Assembly: GCA_013397935.1 (NCBI GenBank)
Contig: VZRN01000634.1
Span: forward strand, 1,552,456-1,616,455
Direction: 5' to 3'
Length of the DNA stretch: 64,000 nucleotides
Origin: Dasyornis broadbenti
Taxonomy: Eukaryota > Chordata > Aves > Passeriformes > Dasyornithidae
The notes below the pieces were generated by a model. The model was not told the origin of the DNA. It searched no databases and saw nothing but the letters and a program-made list of their open reading frames with translations. Made by a program: the position numbers and the translations under genes. Numbering within the stretch: position 1 is the stretch's first letter; each line of letters starts with the position of its first letter. Below, one piece after another: positions 36,136 to 50,095 of the stretch.

Positions 36136-39100
36136 AAAAAAAAAAAAAAACCAAAAAAACCCATCCCACATGAAAACAGAACTATGGGCAAGTATCCAAG
36201 ACTCTTGATTGTGTGACTGTGACTAACCAATGGGTGTTTTTTAAAAACATTTCTCTCATTTTATTCCCTCCCCTGGATGTAATAATACAACTCAAATTAG
36301 TTTTCCAGGAGCTGACTTCTTTTTATGTAACCATGTTTTATACAGATAGCAGCAGCAGCTTATGTTTAAACTATTTAAGAGAACAAATAGCTGCAAAATG
36401 TACTTCAGATAGCCCTTCTCCTGTTACCAGTGTATTCCCGACTTGAGGGAAGCTACAAAAACACTCTGTATTTTGCTGCTGCTTGGATGTAAATGTAAAC
36501 AATGCCCAATGCCCACAGGACCCAGCATCCAGGTAAGGATGTCAGCTCTGCTTGTTTTATTGCATTTGAGAGATCCACGACATTGTAAACTGTAGAATGA
36601 CTTTGACAAAACAAAGCTGCAATGATGCAGAGCAAAGCAGCAGTTCAGCTTTTAACACAGTCCCAGGTTTCCCACAGCATTAGGGAGGGCAGCATCCCAT
36701 CTGAGCTGCAATCCAGACTGGCAGGCGTCACCCTGCTGGCATATGGCTCAAATGGAAATTTCCACATTTTGGGACGATCGCATCATTGTGATTTCCTATT
36801 GCTCTCCTTCCTTCCACTCCTACCACTTGCTGTAGTTACTGGGCCAAGGACCCTCTATGTGCCCTCCAGGCTGATATCAAAGGCACTGGGCCTGGACCTG
36901 TTTTCCTGAGGTGTGTTTGAGGCACATGCGTGTTGTGAATAAAGATGACGTTGCAAGCAGGCAAGTGGGTGTGAAGGAAAGAACACGAAACCAAGGCAGA
37001 TTAATTTGGGAGACATGGATCCAATTTTCTCATTCCCACTTTCGCTTTTAGAAATAGGCCTAAGATAAGAGAAATGATGGACCACCAGGCTCAGATACCA
37101 GCATGAGGTGACACTTAAGTCTTTCAGCAAATAGCAGAACATTCCCCAAACAGCCCTACAAAAAGCCTGGAAAATCTTTTACCTGGTATCATCCTACATG
37201 CCTAGGGAGTCCAAATCCTGAAGTGACAAATGAGGCTCCCCGAGCATTTGCCCTGTATGAAAGTGGTTAAAAGGTGCAGAGAAATCCATCATCGAAACAA
37301 AAGAGTTGCAAAGTTAGAAACATGCAGGCTTTACTATGTGTTCCCATGTCATCATTCAGCAGACAAAAAGGTGCATTTTTATACTCTCTGCAGAGTCTTT
37401 CAAGTCTGCAATTTTCCATAAAACTTCCATTATGACATTTTACTTGGAGAACTTTGCTAACAGCTTCCTAGTTGTCATACTTTCCAGTACCTTCAAAAAT
37501 ATGTAATTTATGTCGCAGTAACAAGTTTAAACATTTCTCTTCCTTTATCCTAACAGCACAATTGAGCTGTTAACTGCTGGCCTCACACTGGAAGGTATTC
37601 TGCTGGGATTTGTTTCAGCCACTCCGTTCACCTCGATGGACTGTTGCAGGGTTTGCACGGAAAGCACAGTTCAGATCACTTCACAATCAAAATTTTTCAA
37701 GCTTCATGCCAACAAACCACTGAGGATGACACACATCAGCCTTTCAGTGGGTCAAATACCATTGCCAAGCAATGCACAGATTTTGAAGAAAAAGATAAAT
37801 GTAGCTCGGGCAATTTGAGCTACAACAGAGGCTAAAAGGATTCCTGATGAAGTATTTTCCCTCCCCTGCTAGAGACATCTTTCAGAGAAACACACATAGA
37901 AATCACACAACAAAAATTGATACCCCTCTGAATTCTTATCCACTCAGACGGTCGTAGGACAAGCCAATATGGCTGTGGCTTCTTGTGCCTGTCTAGTAAT
38001 GCAACATTCCTGGAGGAGAGGAGGAGGGATAAACAAGGGAAGAGACATTCATCCTTGTGCATGGCAATAAAAGATGACAAGCTTCCTCTCAGAACTAAAC
38101 ATTTTCACCGAAAGTGAATAACAATGCCATATGCCATGGAGGAAGGAGTAACACAGCTGTTGTTGGAGACAGATACCGTGCAGATTTACGGAGAACCTAA
38201 GAAGAGCAACTCATGGCTTCCAGGCAGCAACACGGCCGCACTGATGCTCTGCAGGTCTTCACTCGGAGCCTGCAGTGTGTGAGCTTTTCCAAGCAGATCC
38301 CAAACTCCTCAACATTGAGCCAAACCACGTCCCCAGGAGACTCACGCTCTGGAGAGAAGGCCCAGCATTGCTCCACTTCCTTGTTCCTCTTGGACAGGCC
38401 ACTGGGGTGTAAATTCACTGAATTCACTGCTTGATTATTCACTGAAATGATCGGACCCAGCTAAGAGCTACTCTTCAGCAGGAATCAGGCTCCCAGTGTA
38501 AGTTCCACGGAAATAACCATGAACTTCTGCTGGAGTTACACACGAGCACACGGAAAATTTGAAATACAGCATGTCAGTCAAGGATGCCAAGGATAGGCCC
38601 CACCTTTCTATGCCTTGGAAAGTAGCTATGGAATTTTCCTGTTCACCAAATATCACTTTCTGAGCACCTGTAGAAGCTCAGGTGCCATCATCTTCCTAGA
38701 GGAGCTTGATTTAAACAGTTCTGGGCTCAAAATTTACTCCTGAACAACACAAACCCTAACAGATGATAGGAAATCCATGACATCTGCTAATCCAGAAGAG
38801 TGCTTCAGATTCACCTTTCCTTCATGTTTAATGAGTTACAAAATCAAAACTTCTTTCAAGTCAGCCCCAGAACTGAGAGGACAATTGGACTTTTTTCAAC
38901 CCCCAGTTTTACCATTCAGTGGTGTCATCACTGAAACAAGAAACTGCTCCCCAGGTCTTAATGCAGAATGTCTATCAGATTTAATACTTCTGATGAGATG
39001 ATAAATGCAATTTTAATAAAATACTTTTATTTAAAAAGACACAACTCTCCCAGAGGTGGTACAAAGAATAGTCATGCAAAATTTGGGGAATGTAACAAGA

Positions 39101-40103
39101 GAAAGCAATTGACTGAAGTATTTTGGGCTAATAGTGACAGCTCAGCAACTGACGCCCATCATTACAGAGAGAATAATACAAGCGATTTGTAATAAGAACT
39201 CCAACCTGCTCACTCTGCCAGTCCTGCAGACTCGATTGTGGCAAAACCCAGCCCTGAATATTTCATCTTAAAACACTTGTACCAGCAGTAGCATTATTTG
39301 TCTTGGCAGATATTGGAGCTTATGCAAAAAGTAGAAGGCTTACCATGTGGAATATGAAGCAGTAATGCAAAACACATATGGAACAATAAGAGAAAACATT
39401 AAAAAATATAATTTAAAATAGCTTAACCTTTATGTACACTAGATGAACGAGATATACCTCATTCGCAATTTCATATTAGTAAACACAGCATGAGAAGAGA
39501 CCATACCTTTGCTTTATCTGAAAAGGAAAACAATCTACTTTTTTTTTTTTTCTGCTCTGCATGCATTTAATTTCCCAAAATGCAACCAGGCGTGCATTAC
39601 ATACAAACTTCATCCTGCTTCACCCAAGTACAGCTGCCATGAGCATTCTCTAGCGCTATGCAGAAGCCTTATGGAGTGAAAGGTGTTGGGGACAAGCCGA
39701 ATCTGAGTCTAAGTGACACATTTTCAGCAGAGTGCAGCTTCAGAAATGTTACTGCAAAGAACTGACTAGGAATTGATGCTGTTTACATAGCAAGCAGCTT
39801 TTGGCAGCCAAAAAAAAGGGCAGTGTGTAATGATGAGAGCTGAAACAAACAAACTTTATTTAAGAAAAAGCAGCGTCATTTCTCTTCTAGAATGATCCCG
39901 TACATGGCTTAGGTTACAGTGTCCGTGAGAGCTGCATCAGACACTGCCAGGCAAGCAAAGGGACATGGAGTGCATCACGCTCCCTGTGCCAGCTGCACCG
40001 CACCGACACAGGCTGGGAAACACACAGCACACTCTGGGGACATACATGGGAAAAAAAAAAAAAAATAGAAACAAACAGAACATGGATCCATAGTGCCACA
40101 AAC

Positions 40104-40271
40104 CTTCCGGCTCTGTGTTCTCTTTGAGGTGCACTTGCTTCAGTGGGCAGCAGAAGATTTCGTGACACTTAGCACGAAAAGGGGACTCTTTTTTCTTTAA
40201 TTCCGCAGATTGGATCGAATCTTGCCGTAACATAATGTACTCCTGTGTGCCAGGGGGAGCGTCATCCATAA
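40104..40271 (-). CDS. Candidate N-terminal coding exon of an unrecognised gene
   Basis: Read on the minus strand, an acceptor-like GTGGTGACCACAG is followed by TTATGG, with an ATG at 40269-40267, 55 open codons plus one base, and a donor CCGGAAG/GTTTGT. The peptide begins MDDAPPGTQEYIMLRQ and later has KKKESPFR followed by a cysteine cluster, C-H-E-I-F-C-C-P. Past the donor the frame runs into a poly-Phe stretch coded by an intronic T-run, which marks the exon end. About nine CpG sites fall within these 168 bases in otherwise CpG-poor DNA, suggesting selective constraint. The C-x4-CC cluster next to basic residues would suit palmitoylation or a juxtamembrane segment, but this is inference. 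The ATG may be the start codon or an internal Met, since the frame is also open upstream for a few codons. The donor is only moderately good. Confidence 0.55.
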
Positions 40272-43200
40272 CTGTGGTCACCACATAACAAAATGAACTC
40301 AAGTTAGAGCTTGAGGAAAGCAATCCAGAGAATCAAATCAACTACATAAAGTCAGGGTCGGGGAAAGACAGAAGGGGAAGAAAGGTTCACAGGAAGTAAA
40401 ATATACTTTAAAGTGCAAAGTATCTTAGTCATGGTGGTAGAAGAGCAGGAAAAAACATTTACTTTCATAAACAGCACTTCTCATAAACCTTAACACTTCA
40501 AACCATATCATGCAGCTTTAATAAACAATAGAATAAAACAAAAGGCAACAAAGTTCCCTCCTATATTTGCTTTATTGTCCTCTAGCACCTCTATCTATTC
40601 TGCATGCAGATTAAGAAAAAAGCAAATCAAACATGCTTTTATGGCCTAGCCATTGGCAATCTCTGCCTTAACATCAGTGAGCAATCATTCCCCATCTGCA
40701 GGTAGTGCCACATCAGTGTATCTATTCCCCATAGGACAAGGGACATGCCTTTATCAGGATATATAATTACACCCCGTTCCTTAAAGCACGGATGATAAAC
40801 CAGTGACATTTGACTCGATCATCATTTTCAACAGACAGAAGAGCAGATGTACAAAGAAAAAGCACATTGATCCTTCTGATGGTTTTCTTGTAAAACAGCA
40901 AGTAATTTTTAAAGTTGATCTTATAAATCAATACTGCCATTAATAACATAAGTGATATGCAGTCTGAAACGTTTTCTAAATGGGGTCAGATTGTTAAATG
41001 GCAAAAAGGTAAAATACAGAGCATATAGAAAGCTCCAGCTACCTCAAAGTATTACATTACCAGAAAGAATTGAAACACTTTTCCACTATCTAAAAAAATG
41101 AAGCCTTAACAACAGAGATAGCGAGATTCCTCAGCTCACAGCTTTAGGCACAGATCATCTCACACGAATAAAAATTAACTGCTTTTTCACAAGACAGTTT
41201 CTAACCACCAATTGTTATTTATAGTGTAACACAGCGATATAAAACTATAGCCAAAACCAAACTTAGATCCCCCAACCCTATGTAAAAAAAACCCAAAAAT
41301 TTTTTTAAAATCCAAGAATTAGGGAAGTAAAATTTCAGTAATGAGGAAAGTAACTATTGAGAGGCTAGTGTAAAACTACGGATGCACTAGCATGCACTGG
41401 CTAAGTTTACTTGGTTCTCGAACTGTTGGCCATTAATTCTAACAATTTAACTGCTTCCTAAGTATCTGCCAATGCATGGACATCTTGAAAATCTGCCAGA
41501 TTTCAACATGGATCCCCTCAAACAAATATTATCCTATTGCATCTTCATGCACTTGATTTTCTTCTCTAGTAAGAGTCATATCTAGGTGATAAATTCAATT
41601 TGACAATCTTTTTGTTCACAGTGGGCAGTCACCTTCTTTCAAGACCTCATTAATCCACCAGAGAAACTTTGTACCTTGGCTGTTGTTGCTTCATTAGACC
41701 ACAAACAGCATCAGTAATAGACACCAACAATCTATATGAAGTGTCATTAACAGGGATGCATAAACTAGTAGGAAAGCACAAGTAGTTCAACAAAGAGCAG
41801 CGGGCCAATGGAGCACGAGGTCTGGGTTGCCATTTAATTACACCCTTAACAATACCAGTTTTACTTTGGCTTGTTGGAAGGGCAGGATGAGCTCATGGAA
41901 CACACTGACAGCCCTGAGACTGAAGGGCAACTGCTGGGAGTAATTACTAAGAGTCAACACCCAAGATAAGCCAAAGACCAACGGGCCCTGAAGGGTCACT
42001 CCTCAAAAAGCCACCAGGCAGAAGCTGCTGTTGCAGGTGCCTGGGTAAAGCCACCAGCGCCCTGTGTGCAGTGCCCGTGACGGTGCCACAGCCCCCTCAT
42101 GGCTCTGACATTTACAGGGATAAGGGATAACATGGGCCATGAAACACCAACAGCCAGCAGAGGAGTGAAATGCATGTTCAGCTTCAGAATCTGGAGAATT
42201 ACCAATGAGGTTCAACGCTGCGTGGTGCTGGCCTGCCACTTCAGTGAAACAAAACATTAAAAGGGGCTGGCAGCTGCTACACAGGGTCTGCAGGGGAGTG
42301 GGAGCTACTGGAGATCATGGACATGCTCTCCCAGCTCCAAGAGCTGTCTGGCACTGCGGTATGATTTCTTGGCTAATGTAAGCTCAGAGCATGCAGCATC
42401 TGCAAACCAACTCCATGGACTGATCCCATTTGTCAAGTATTTGGCAAACACTTGCTTGACATCATCATGTAGGCTCCTCCCCCCATCTCAGGGAAGTTGG
42501 GGTGCAAAAGACATAACCAGTCCTTTACCAGTCACCTACATGCCCCCATCCCCACCTGCACACAGATTTATTTAAATGTGAATACACCACAACAGGACCC
42601 ACACCTTCAGGAAGTGAAAAACATCACGAAATCAACAAAAGCACAGCAGGTTACAAGACCCCGGGACAGCAGGTGTTAATGAGTCTTGGTTTTGAGGGCC
42701 ATCATAGCACTGACATCTGGAGCAAACCCCAAGAACCACAGCAGTAAGACAGCCTTAATGCTGCAATGATGTATGGATAACTTAATTGGTGTCAGTGTTC
42801 TGAAGGAACAGCTAAAACCTTTCTTTACCATGATGAATGGCCTCAAGACAGGCTGAGAATTTATTACCAAATGAGGAACACCCCCTGACCTTACTGCGTC
42901 CTTTTCCCTGCTATGATGACAGCCAGACACCCTTGTGGAGCCACTGAAATCACAGCTGCAGGACCTCAATTATGGGCCCCAAGAACCAATCCACAGGCAA
43001 GTTTCAACTACACAGGATCTAATGTAAAAAGCTTTAAAAAGCTGATGATGGCCATCTCTGATGACTAAAGATCATCAGTGCACGACCATGAAAGGATCAT
43101 TATTAAACAATTGTGAAGAAGCACTTTGGAAAAGGGAGAAACATCACCAGGCATCTGCTATGACTTTGCCAATGCGATAAAACCCACACATTTATGAAAG

Positions 43201-46200
43201 AATCACACATAGAATAGGAGAGGAACCATAAATTTTAGGGAATTAACAGAAATCCAAAGCATTATTTACCTCCTGTGCTACGTGGAGCAGAGGACATTGT
43301 TTGTACTCTGCTGTTTCCTCCATTACAGACTCTAATTGCAGTACCTAGGATCCGCTTGCACTGCTCTGTGTAATGCTCGCATCCACAAGCTCTGAATCAG
43401 CTAATTTGGGCAGTAATCACAAGCCAGCACCAAGCTCAAAATGGGAGCAGAAGACCCACGAGAAGCCTGGCAGATGCTCAGCTTCACTCCATCACATGCA
43501 TGTTGTCCTCAAGAGCAGACAGAAGAAATTTTCACTGGGGCACATCCACATTTCCTTGGTCACCTTCCTGACAGCACATGTGTAACCCTTGTGCCAGCCT
43601 ACAATCTTCAGCTGTGTCTCTGCTGTTATATTTCAGCAGCTAATTTTTTTTTTTTTTTCATTTCATCTAAAGTACTCCCCATCCTCATGAGTAGAACACA
43701 TCAGTGTTCTACATTCCCGTCTTCCCATGAATAAAACAGAGATAAGACTTCATATGTCATGGACACAGGTTATTAATATACTGCTAAAGAACTTGTATAT
43801 TCTCAGATGAAAGTGATAAATACTACATAGCATTAAAAAAATGAATCGTTTTTGATTCCCCTCATGGTCCCCTCATACTTTGATGGAGAGCAAACCCACA
43901 GCAACTGTGTATACATGAGAGGAATTTGCTTAGCAGCAAGTAAAAAATAACTGCAGTAACTACTATGTTTCCTCCATGAAAATCTTCAGCTTGCTAAATA
44001 TCACCCTGTAGCACATTCTTTAGTTCAAATAAAATAATAATAATTACATTAATAAAAACTTGCTGTCAACAAGCCAGTAGGAAAAAAATTTCTGCTTCCT
44101 ATAAGCTTTACAGAGAGAAAGCGATCTTTAGGATGACTGCCGGCACCAGGATGTTTTTCAAGACAAATTCAAACATATTTACTTTATATAAACACACCAG
44201 CTAAACAGTCCGCTGGTTTGTGTCTTTCTTTCATGTCCAACTGCATTTCAGTCCCATCTAGAATTGCCAGAAACCATAACATCAACCCTGTCCATAGGCC
44301 TTGGCTCGGGTTCCAACTGAATAATCTTTGATGTAATTCAGAGTTTAATAAAGCTGTAAGGAAATGTCTTTCCCCCCGGTTTTACATAAAGAGGCTTCAG
44401 CGCTGCCAGCTAAAGGCTGTAGCAACCATAGGGTAAATAAAATCCAGGCAAAACAAATCCTGCTGTTCCTGTCGGACTATTGTTCTTAACTGTATGACAC
44501 AATTTAACACAAAAAAATTGTACTTCCATAGATCCGTTCACTCCTTCAATGAACTTTTCAGGTCGTTACCTTAAACATGAATTTTCTTCCCCCTTCAGTT
44601 CCCCAACTTTTCATAGTCTGGTTAGTTTTACATGCTGTGAGCGCCAGGATACTTACACTTGCAATAAAGCAGTTTTGCTGGCATTTTTGAAGGACTAAAG
44701 TTGTGTCTCTACACACAGGTCTTCAAGCCACCGAGAGCATTAGAGTGCCTCTTAAATCCTGCCACAAAGTGAAGAAAATTCCTTCTCTTTGGCACAGGGG
44801 AGGAAGTTGCAAAAAACCCATTCCCCCAGTATGACTCTTTTGGGAAAAATGAGAGCAGCAGTTGATGCCTCCTCACTGTCACTTTCCTGGCAGTGCTGGG
44901 ACACAGAACAGCGATGCTCACGGAGCACCTCCTTCATCCTCTGCCTCCATCACCCACATCAAGGAGACAGAGAGCACAAGTAAGGTTACTCAGGCCCTGG
45001 GGCTGTTTAGAGTTATGTAGGAATTTTTTTTTTTTTTCCTTTTAGGGGAAAACATTAGGCTATCAAGATACTTTCAGCTCCTTACAGGAACAGTCTAAAA
45101 AAAACCTCTCTAAAATAACTTGCTTCAAATGACTGCCTGTAGGACAGCAAAGGGTAGGAAAGTGGGGTACTTTTCTGTAGTAACGTTTTCCTAGTTGAGA
45201 CTGCTGGTGAAAATCTCTCAGATATACATGCAATAAAAATTTCCTTTGCTTCTTTTCATCCCTGCTTTGTTTTCCCCCTAATTTTTCCCAGCTGAAGGTG
45301 TGATTTTTTTATTTATTTTTTTTTACCCACCTGGAAAACCTAATAAATAATTAGATTGCACAACAATACTTGTAAGCTAATTGAAAAAAAAAAAAATCTA
45401 TTCTGGGGTTGTAATACACTCAAAACCTCCTAATGATACCACAGTCTATCCAAACCATTTCACTATTAAGCTTTGCCAAAATCTTGATGAGGTATTCTCA
45501 CCAAACAATCTTGGCACTTCTGCATCACCCAGAAATCTTATTTTCATCTTGCAGCTGTGTGCTCCCAACTTTGAAGTCTGGCTGACTCTGACTTACAGTT
45601 TTCACAATGAAGACAGATATTGCAGGAAGCACAAGCAGCCAATTCTCTAATTTTTATTCACAGAACGCCATTTCTGGAGTCCCTCATTTTGTATCACTCC
45701 TTTCTCCCCAATATACCACCAAAACCAGGCACCATACCAGCTTATTTCAAGCTGAAAGAAACAAAACAGCAAAAATACCTTGTGAAGGACACAACTTTCT
45801 TTAGATGATTTTTCAAAAATAAAAGTAGGCTCAAAATGAACTGTCATTACATCTGGAAGCTGCTGCTGGCTAGGGTCCGTGACGGATGAGAGGCTGCCAG
45901 GGACAGCCCAACTCCTTCACTCTTACAGGGAAGTGGGGCCTGGTCTGTTGTTCTCAAACCAATACTATAAATTTCCCCTATGGCAACTATTTCCTGTACT
46001 TATTTTTGAACTGATATTAAAAGGACAGTTTCACAGCATGCATGAATAGAGCATAAATTTTGAGATGGGCAGTAACTGTCTCTAAGCGCTCAGATACTTG
46101 GGGAAGCACATCCCTTGCCCGATAGAGGGCTTTCAGTACTTGAACTAATGATTTCTCCAACTGCTGATCTAAATTAGATTGCAGTTCGTTATTAGAACTT

Positions 46201-47959
46201 CAGGCTTTGGGGATTCAACAGCATATGGCCTAAGAGTGCTTTTCTATGTCTAGTGGGAAAGGGAGGGTAACCTCCTATTTATGGCATAAATGTCACAGGA
46301 ATATGTAAAATTCACCACTGATTTCCAAGCAATACTCCTCGTGGTAAAGCCAACGTCCCAGCTCCTGCTGTGACTGCTGGGTAAGGCAGAGAGTCACAAA
46401 CACTTCTGTAGGCAGCTGCAGTCTGGACCTCAACGTTTACCCTCCCCTGGTGTTCCCCATCCCACGTGGAACACCGCGTGTGTGTGTTACTCTAACAGCA
46501 GCCACAGCCAGCCACGGGAGCCTAAAGCTCATCCCAACAGCCCCACACTGACCGCAGCCTGCAGCATAACCACCCCTAAAGGTTTCTGCCACCTCCTAAA
46601 CCTACTTGGGGACCTCCTTCCTTGAGCAGTAAATAGAAATCCTCCTTCAAAGGTCTGCATGAGGAGCTGGAATGTTGCAGTCCTAATCCCAGGGCTTGGC
46701 AAACTTGTGCAAAGCAGAATGCTCAACAGGGCCCACAAGTGCAACAGCTTCACCATCAATGAAGAAGGAACAAACTCCACTAAAAGCTGCTGCAGTTCAA
46801 GCACAGGTGGATTTCTCCTCTCCAAGACAGAGCTCCTCCCTGCTTTACATGGATTGCTCATAATTATTACACAGTCCCTTCTGATACACTCAATGAAATC
46901 CTCATTAGAGAACCAGGAATGAAGGGAGCCAAAATTATATGGTTAAAACCTACTTTAGGCAAAACATTTCATGCTGAATTAATTCTGAAGGTTGGCACAG
47001 CTCCACCTTCATTCCCACATCAAAGAATTTCTCTGATGATTTTAGATAGTGATTTATTTTCTGATTTGAAACTACTTTCCATTGTGAGATACCTTTATAT
47101 TTTAAATAAGTGACTGTCTTGTGATCAAAATTGAAAGCTGACAGCTCTTTCAACCATGTTTCTTCCAATATCTGTAAGAATTTCTAAACTTTTTGATCTG
47201 CTGAAAAAATCGGAAATATCCTCTCTTTGGGTCAAATACACAGAATAAGTTTTTTCAGATCTTCTGAAAATATTTGCACAGGCACTCCCCCTTGACCTAA
47301 AAGAGTAATTGGATTAACTGCTAGCAGTAATAGGCTGTTATCCTCTGAAAAGACTAGCCTAGATAAGGCTGCATTTAGATCCTTGTGGATAATAAAGACA
47401 AAGACATACGACATCAAAAATTTGTTGATAAATGCTGCTAAGAATGCATCTCCTCTTTCCCCCGTGGAAATGGCACCAACATTTCTGCACAGAGCCTTCT
47501 TTCCCAGCTATTCCAGGCACCCATCTACAGCCAGACAGCCTTGGATTAACTCTAATCTGGCCACTATTCAGTGATGCAGCTGTAGTCACGACCTTACTGT
47601 GCCTGCAATGACACGAACTGAAGGCCCACGATGCAAACGGGACCCAGTTCTTAGGTACATCTGCTGCCTCCCCTGTCTTGAGTTGTGAAGAGAAAGCTTC
47701 CTATGCTGGTAAAGCCTCAGACTGATTGACATTTCTTGAGTATTTACTGATTGTGCAGGTAGGCAGCAATGAAATGGCAACAAAAAGTCCAAGGGCAAAC
47801 AAGGAGACTCCAGTGACCTGGGAGGGCTGGTTAAAGCACAAGGAGCACAAAGACTGTTCTGCTCTATCCCTCCAGCTGCAGGGAATAATAAGGCAAGAAA
47901 CAGGAAAAGTCAGCGTATCAATGCCTTTTCCTGGTGTCACCAGCAGAATGCTGTCCCAG
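40272..47959. other. Non-coding stretch
   Basis: No supported gene. 44110-44470 reads as compact, non-repetitive sequence with scattered CpGs and could be a conserved non-coding element, but this cannot be shown without alignment. A GTAAGT-type donor on the minus strand at 44647-44652 ends a short open segment that I could not pair with a good acceptor. Poly-A and poly-T runs occur around 43646, 45028 and 45385. Confidence 0.45.
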
Positions 47960-48183
47960 TGGAAGTTGAGGTCAGATATCAGAAACCATTTCTTCACCAA
48001 AAGGTCTGTCAGGCACTGAAATCAGCTGCCCAGTGATGCGGTGGAATCACAACCCCTGGAAGGATTTTAAAAGATGTGTGGCACCTGGGGACATGGTCTA
48101 GTGGTGAACATGGCAGTGCTGGGGAAGTGGTTGGGCTCGAGGATCTTTCAGTCTCTTCCTACCTACACAATTCTGTGATTCTA
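47960..48183 (+). mobile_element. CR1 LINE 3'-end fragment
   Basis: Diverged but clear CR1 3' UTR: ATTTCTTCACCAAAAGG, GCACTGAAATCAGCTGCCCA, GGACATGGTCTAGTGGTG, GGTTGGGCTCGAGGATC, and an ACACAATTCTGTGATTC end. It is 5'-truncated and has no open reading frame. No reliable target-site duplication is expected for CR1. Confidence 0.9.
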
Positions 48184-49021
48184 AGAGCTTGGTTCGGGAG
48201 AACTGCAGTTTCCAGGTGCTACCAGGCAGTGCTGTCAGCCTCTGGCATCTGAGCTGTGTAAAGAGATCCACCCTCCTTCAGGGCCTACGGAACAGCCACA
48301 ATTTACTCACCATTGTGCAGACCTACCACCTTTCCCTTCCCAGCCATCAGGATCTGTGGTTTTGCTATGCCAGACATTTGCCTGCTCTTATTTAAATTCT
48401 GCAGCTCTGTTCACCGCTTTGCTGTGCTTACCCCTGAATGAATGAGTATTTCTTCTCTGCCTATTCTGAGTGGTTTCCTGCTTTTCCCATCTGCTAAAAT
48501 AAATGCAAGCTGGCTGCTTTCCAAACAGGTGGGTTGATCCACGCACCACAGCAGACAAGACAGTAATTTACAGGGTACCGTTCATTCTTCTGGAGTTTGC
48601 ATATGAGAAGCAACAGGCACACGGAGTAGAGAGCAGCAGAGCTGGGAGCACACCAGTGTGTTACTGGGGACACTGCACCGAAGCAGGGGCTGGCCCAGGG
48701 GAGGACACGGGCACAGGAGGACCTTGGCCAGCTTCAGAAGATTAGACATACAAATTGCACAGCCCCCAAGGGTGTTGGCTCTCTGGGTCAAGCTGTGGCT
48801 GCCACCTAACACACCAGCTTCTGGATCAGACTTTCCTCTTTCTGATTCAACAACACAAGAAAGAAGCCTAAGAAGCATTGTGGAACACAGGAGGAGATGG
48901 ACAGCAACTCCAGATGAAAGCATGAGCTTGCTCAAACCCCTCATTCACCCCTGTCTGCCATAAAACCCGGCCTGACCAGCTCGTGGCAAAGAATATCTCA
49001 GGGTCACAACAGTAAACTTAC

Positions 49022-49083
49022 GTTCTCCATTGACAAAGTTTGGGAGAAAAAGCAAGGAATATCACTGTTTCCAAGAGAAAATC
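49022..49083 (-). CDS. Weak candidate coding exon
   Basis: On the minus strand, CACTTCAAG precedes 62 bases that end at GAGAAC/GTAAGT, a good donor. In the frame that uses the first two bases to finish an upstream codon it encodes FSLGNSDIPCFFSQTLSMEN. A second acceptor (GAAACAG) inside the segment would give a shorter version. The segment is short, has almost no CpG and no recognised family, so chance is a serious alternative. Confidence 0.2.
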
Positions 49084-50039
49084 CTTGAAGTGTGATGAAA
49101 ATCAGGCACGCAGAGGAGAGGGTGCCAATAGAACTGCTAGAAATGTCCAGGGATGAGTGGGAAGCTAACAGTTTTTGAGAGCTTCTGAGAGCTATAGTTT
49201 GCTACTTCTGAAATGTTAGAATACTTTTGTGTATCATAACTTTAATGAGAATTTAATTATTAATGTAGCCCTATGTGGAGTTAGGAGAATAGTTTCAAAT
49301 GGTAAGGGAAGTAGAGAGACGTGAAAATGCCTGTAGCTTTTTTCTTCCTATTTATGGAGCATATACTGTCAACAGCTAGGCTACAAAAGAGACAAACTTC
49401 CCTAGTGTTGGGAAGGGAAAAAAAAAAACCAAACAAAAACACAAGGAAAGAACTAAAAAAGATCAGGATCCTCTAGGAAGAGAAAAACAAGGAATAGTAG
49501 CCTGAAAATGGAAACAAAATCATCAAATAATAGACTGCATCCCTCCTGGAAATCTGAAAGGATCAGTTGTACCTCTTGGGAGCAGGAGATGAACATCAGT
49601 CTGCAAGTCTGCTTCAGAGATTTGTCACTGCTGCAGCTCTTGGGCATTTGTCTTGGAAGAAACGGACAGGAACAGAAGCACCATTCATAAAAGGATGGGT
49701 GACACTTCCCAATTATTTGCCCCATTTACTGAGGATTAACAAAAGGAAGGATGCAAGAAATTGAGTGTTTTAAAATTCAAACTCATTACAGAAAGAGCTG
49801 TTCGGAGAAATGGCCTCAGAGGAAATTTTTCAAAGCAAAGCACAGAAAACTAATCAGCAGAAGCAAAAACCCTCGGTGTGCCATGGAGAGGTGTATAGAG
49901 TGTTCTCACAAGCCTGGGAAGCAGCAGAAGCTTGCACACTGCTCTGCTTCAGCACCCCACCCACAGGGACAAACAGCTGTGACCAGAGCTATGCACACAG
50001 ATGCTGAACAGCAGAAAAGTCCTTTCAGGAAAAAAAATT

Positions 50040-50095
50040 AGTAATATTTTTATAATATGATATTATATGATATATGTCCTGTAATTAATATTACT
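50040..50095. repeat. AT-rich inverted repeat
   Basis: AGTAATATT at 50040-50048 pairs with AATATTACT at 50087-50095 across a 38-base loop made almost wholly of A and T. It may be a breathing or fragile AT palindrome. No gene context. Confidence 0.5.

Larger units (their letters stand above)
26648..40103. other. Long non-coding stretch
   Basis: About 13 kb with no supported gene. Notable contents are A/C-rich low-complexity patches (28610-28660, 29520-29560), a poly-A tract with a gap (36115-36150) and a 35-bp tandem duplication (33363-33432). A minus-strand frame at 38197-38442 keeps a few CpGs but has no acceptor and donor pair I would trust. Confidence 0.5.

Noticed and set aside
39498..39530. 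An 11-base microexon on the minus strand with a very good acceptor (CTTTTCAG) and GTATGG donor
   Set aside because: Too short to support without transcript evidence; such motif pairs are common by chance.
39937..40103. Downstream extension of the candidate exon frame
   Set aside because: After the donor the frame becomes a poly-Phe run from a T tract; this is intron, so the call stops at 40104.
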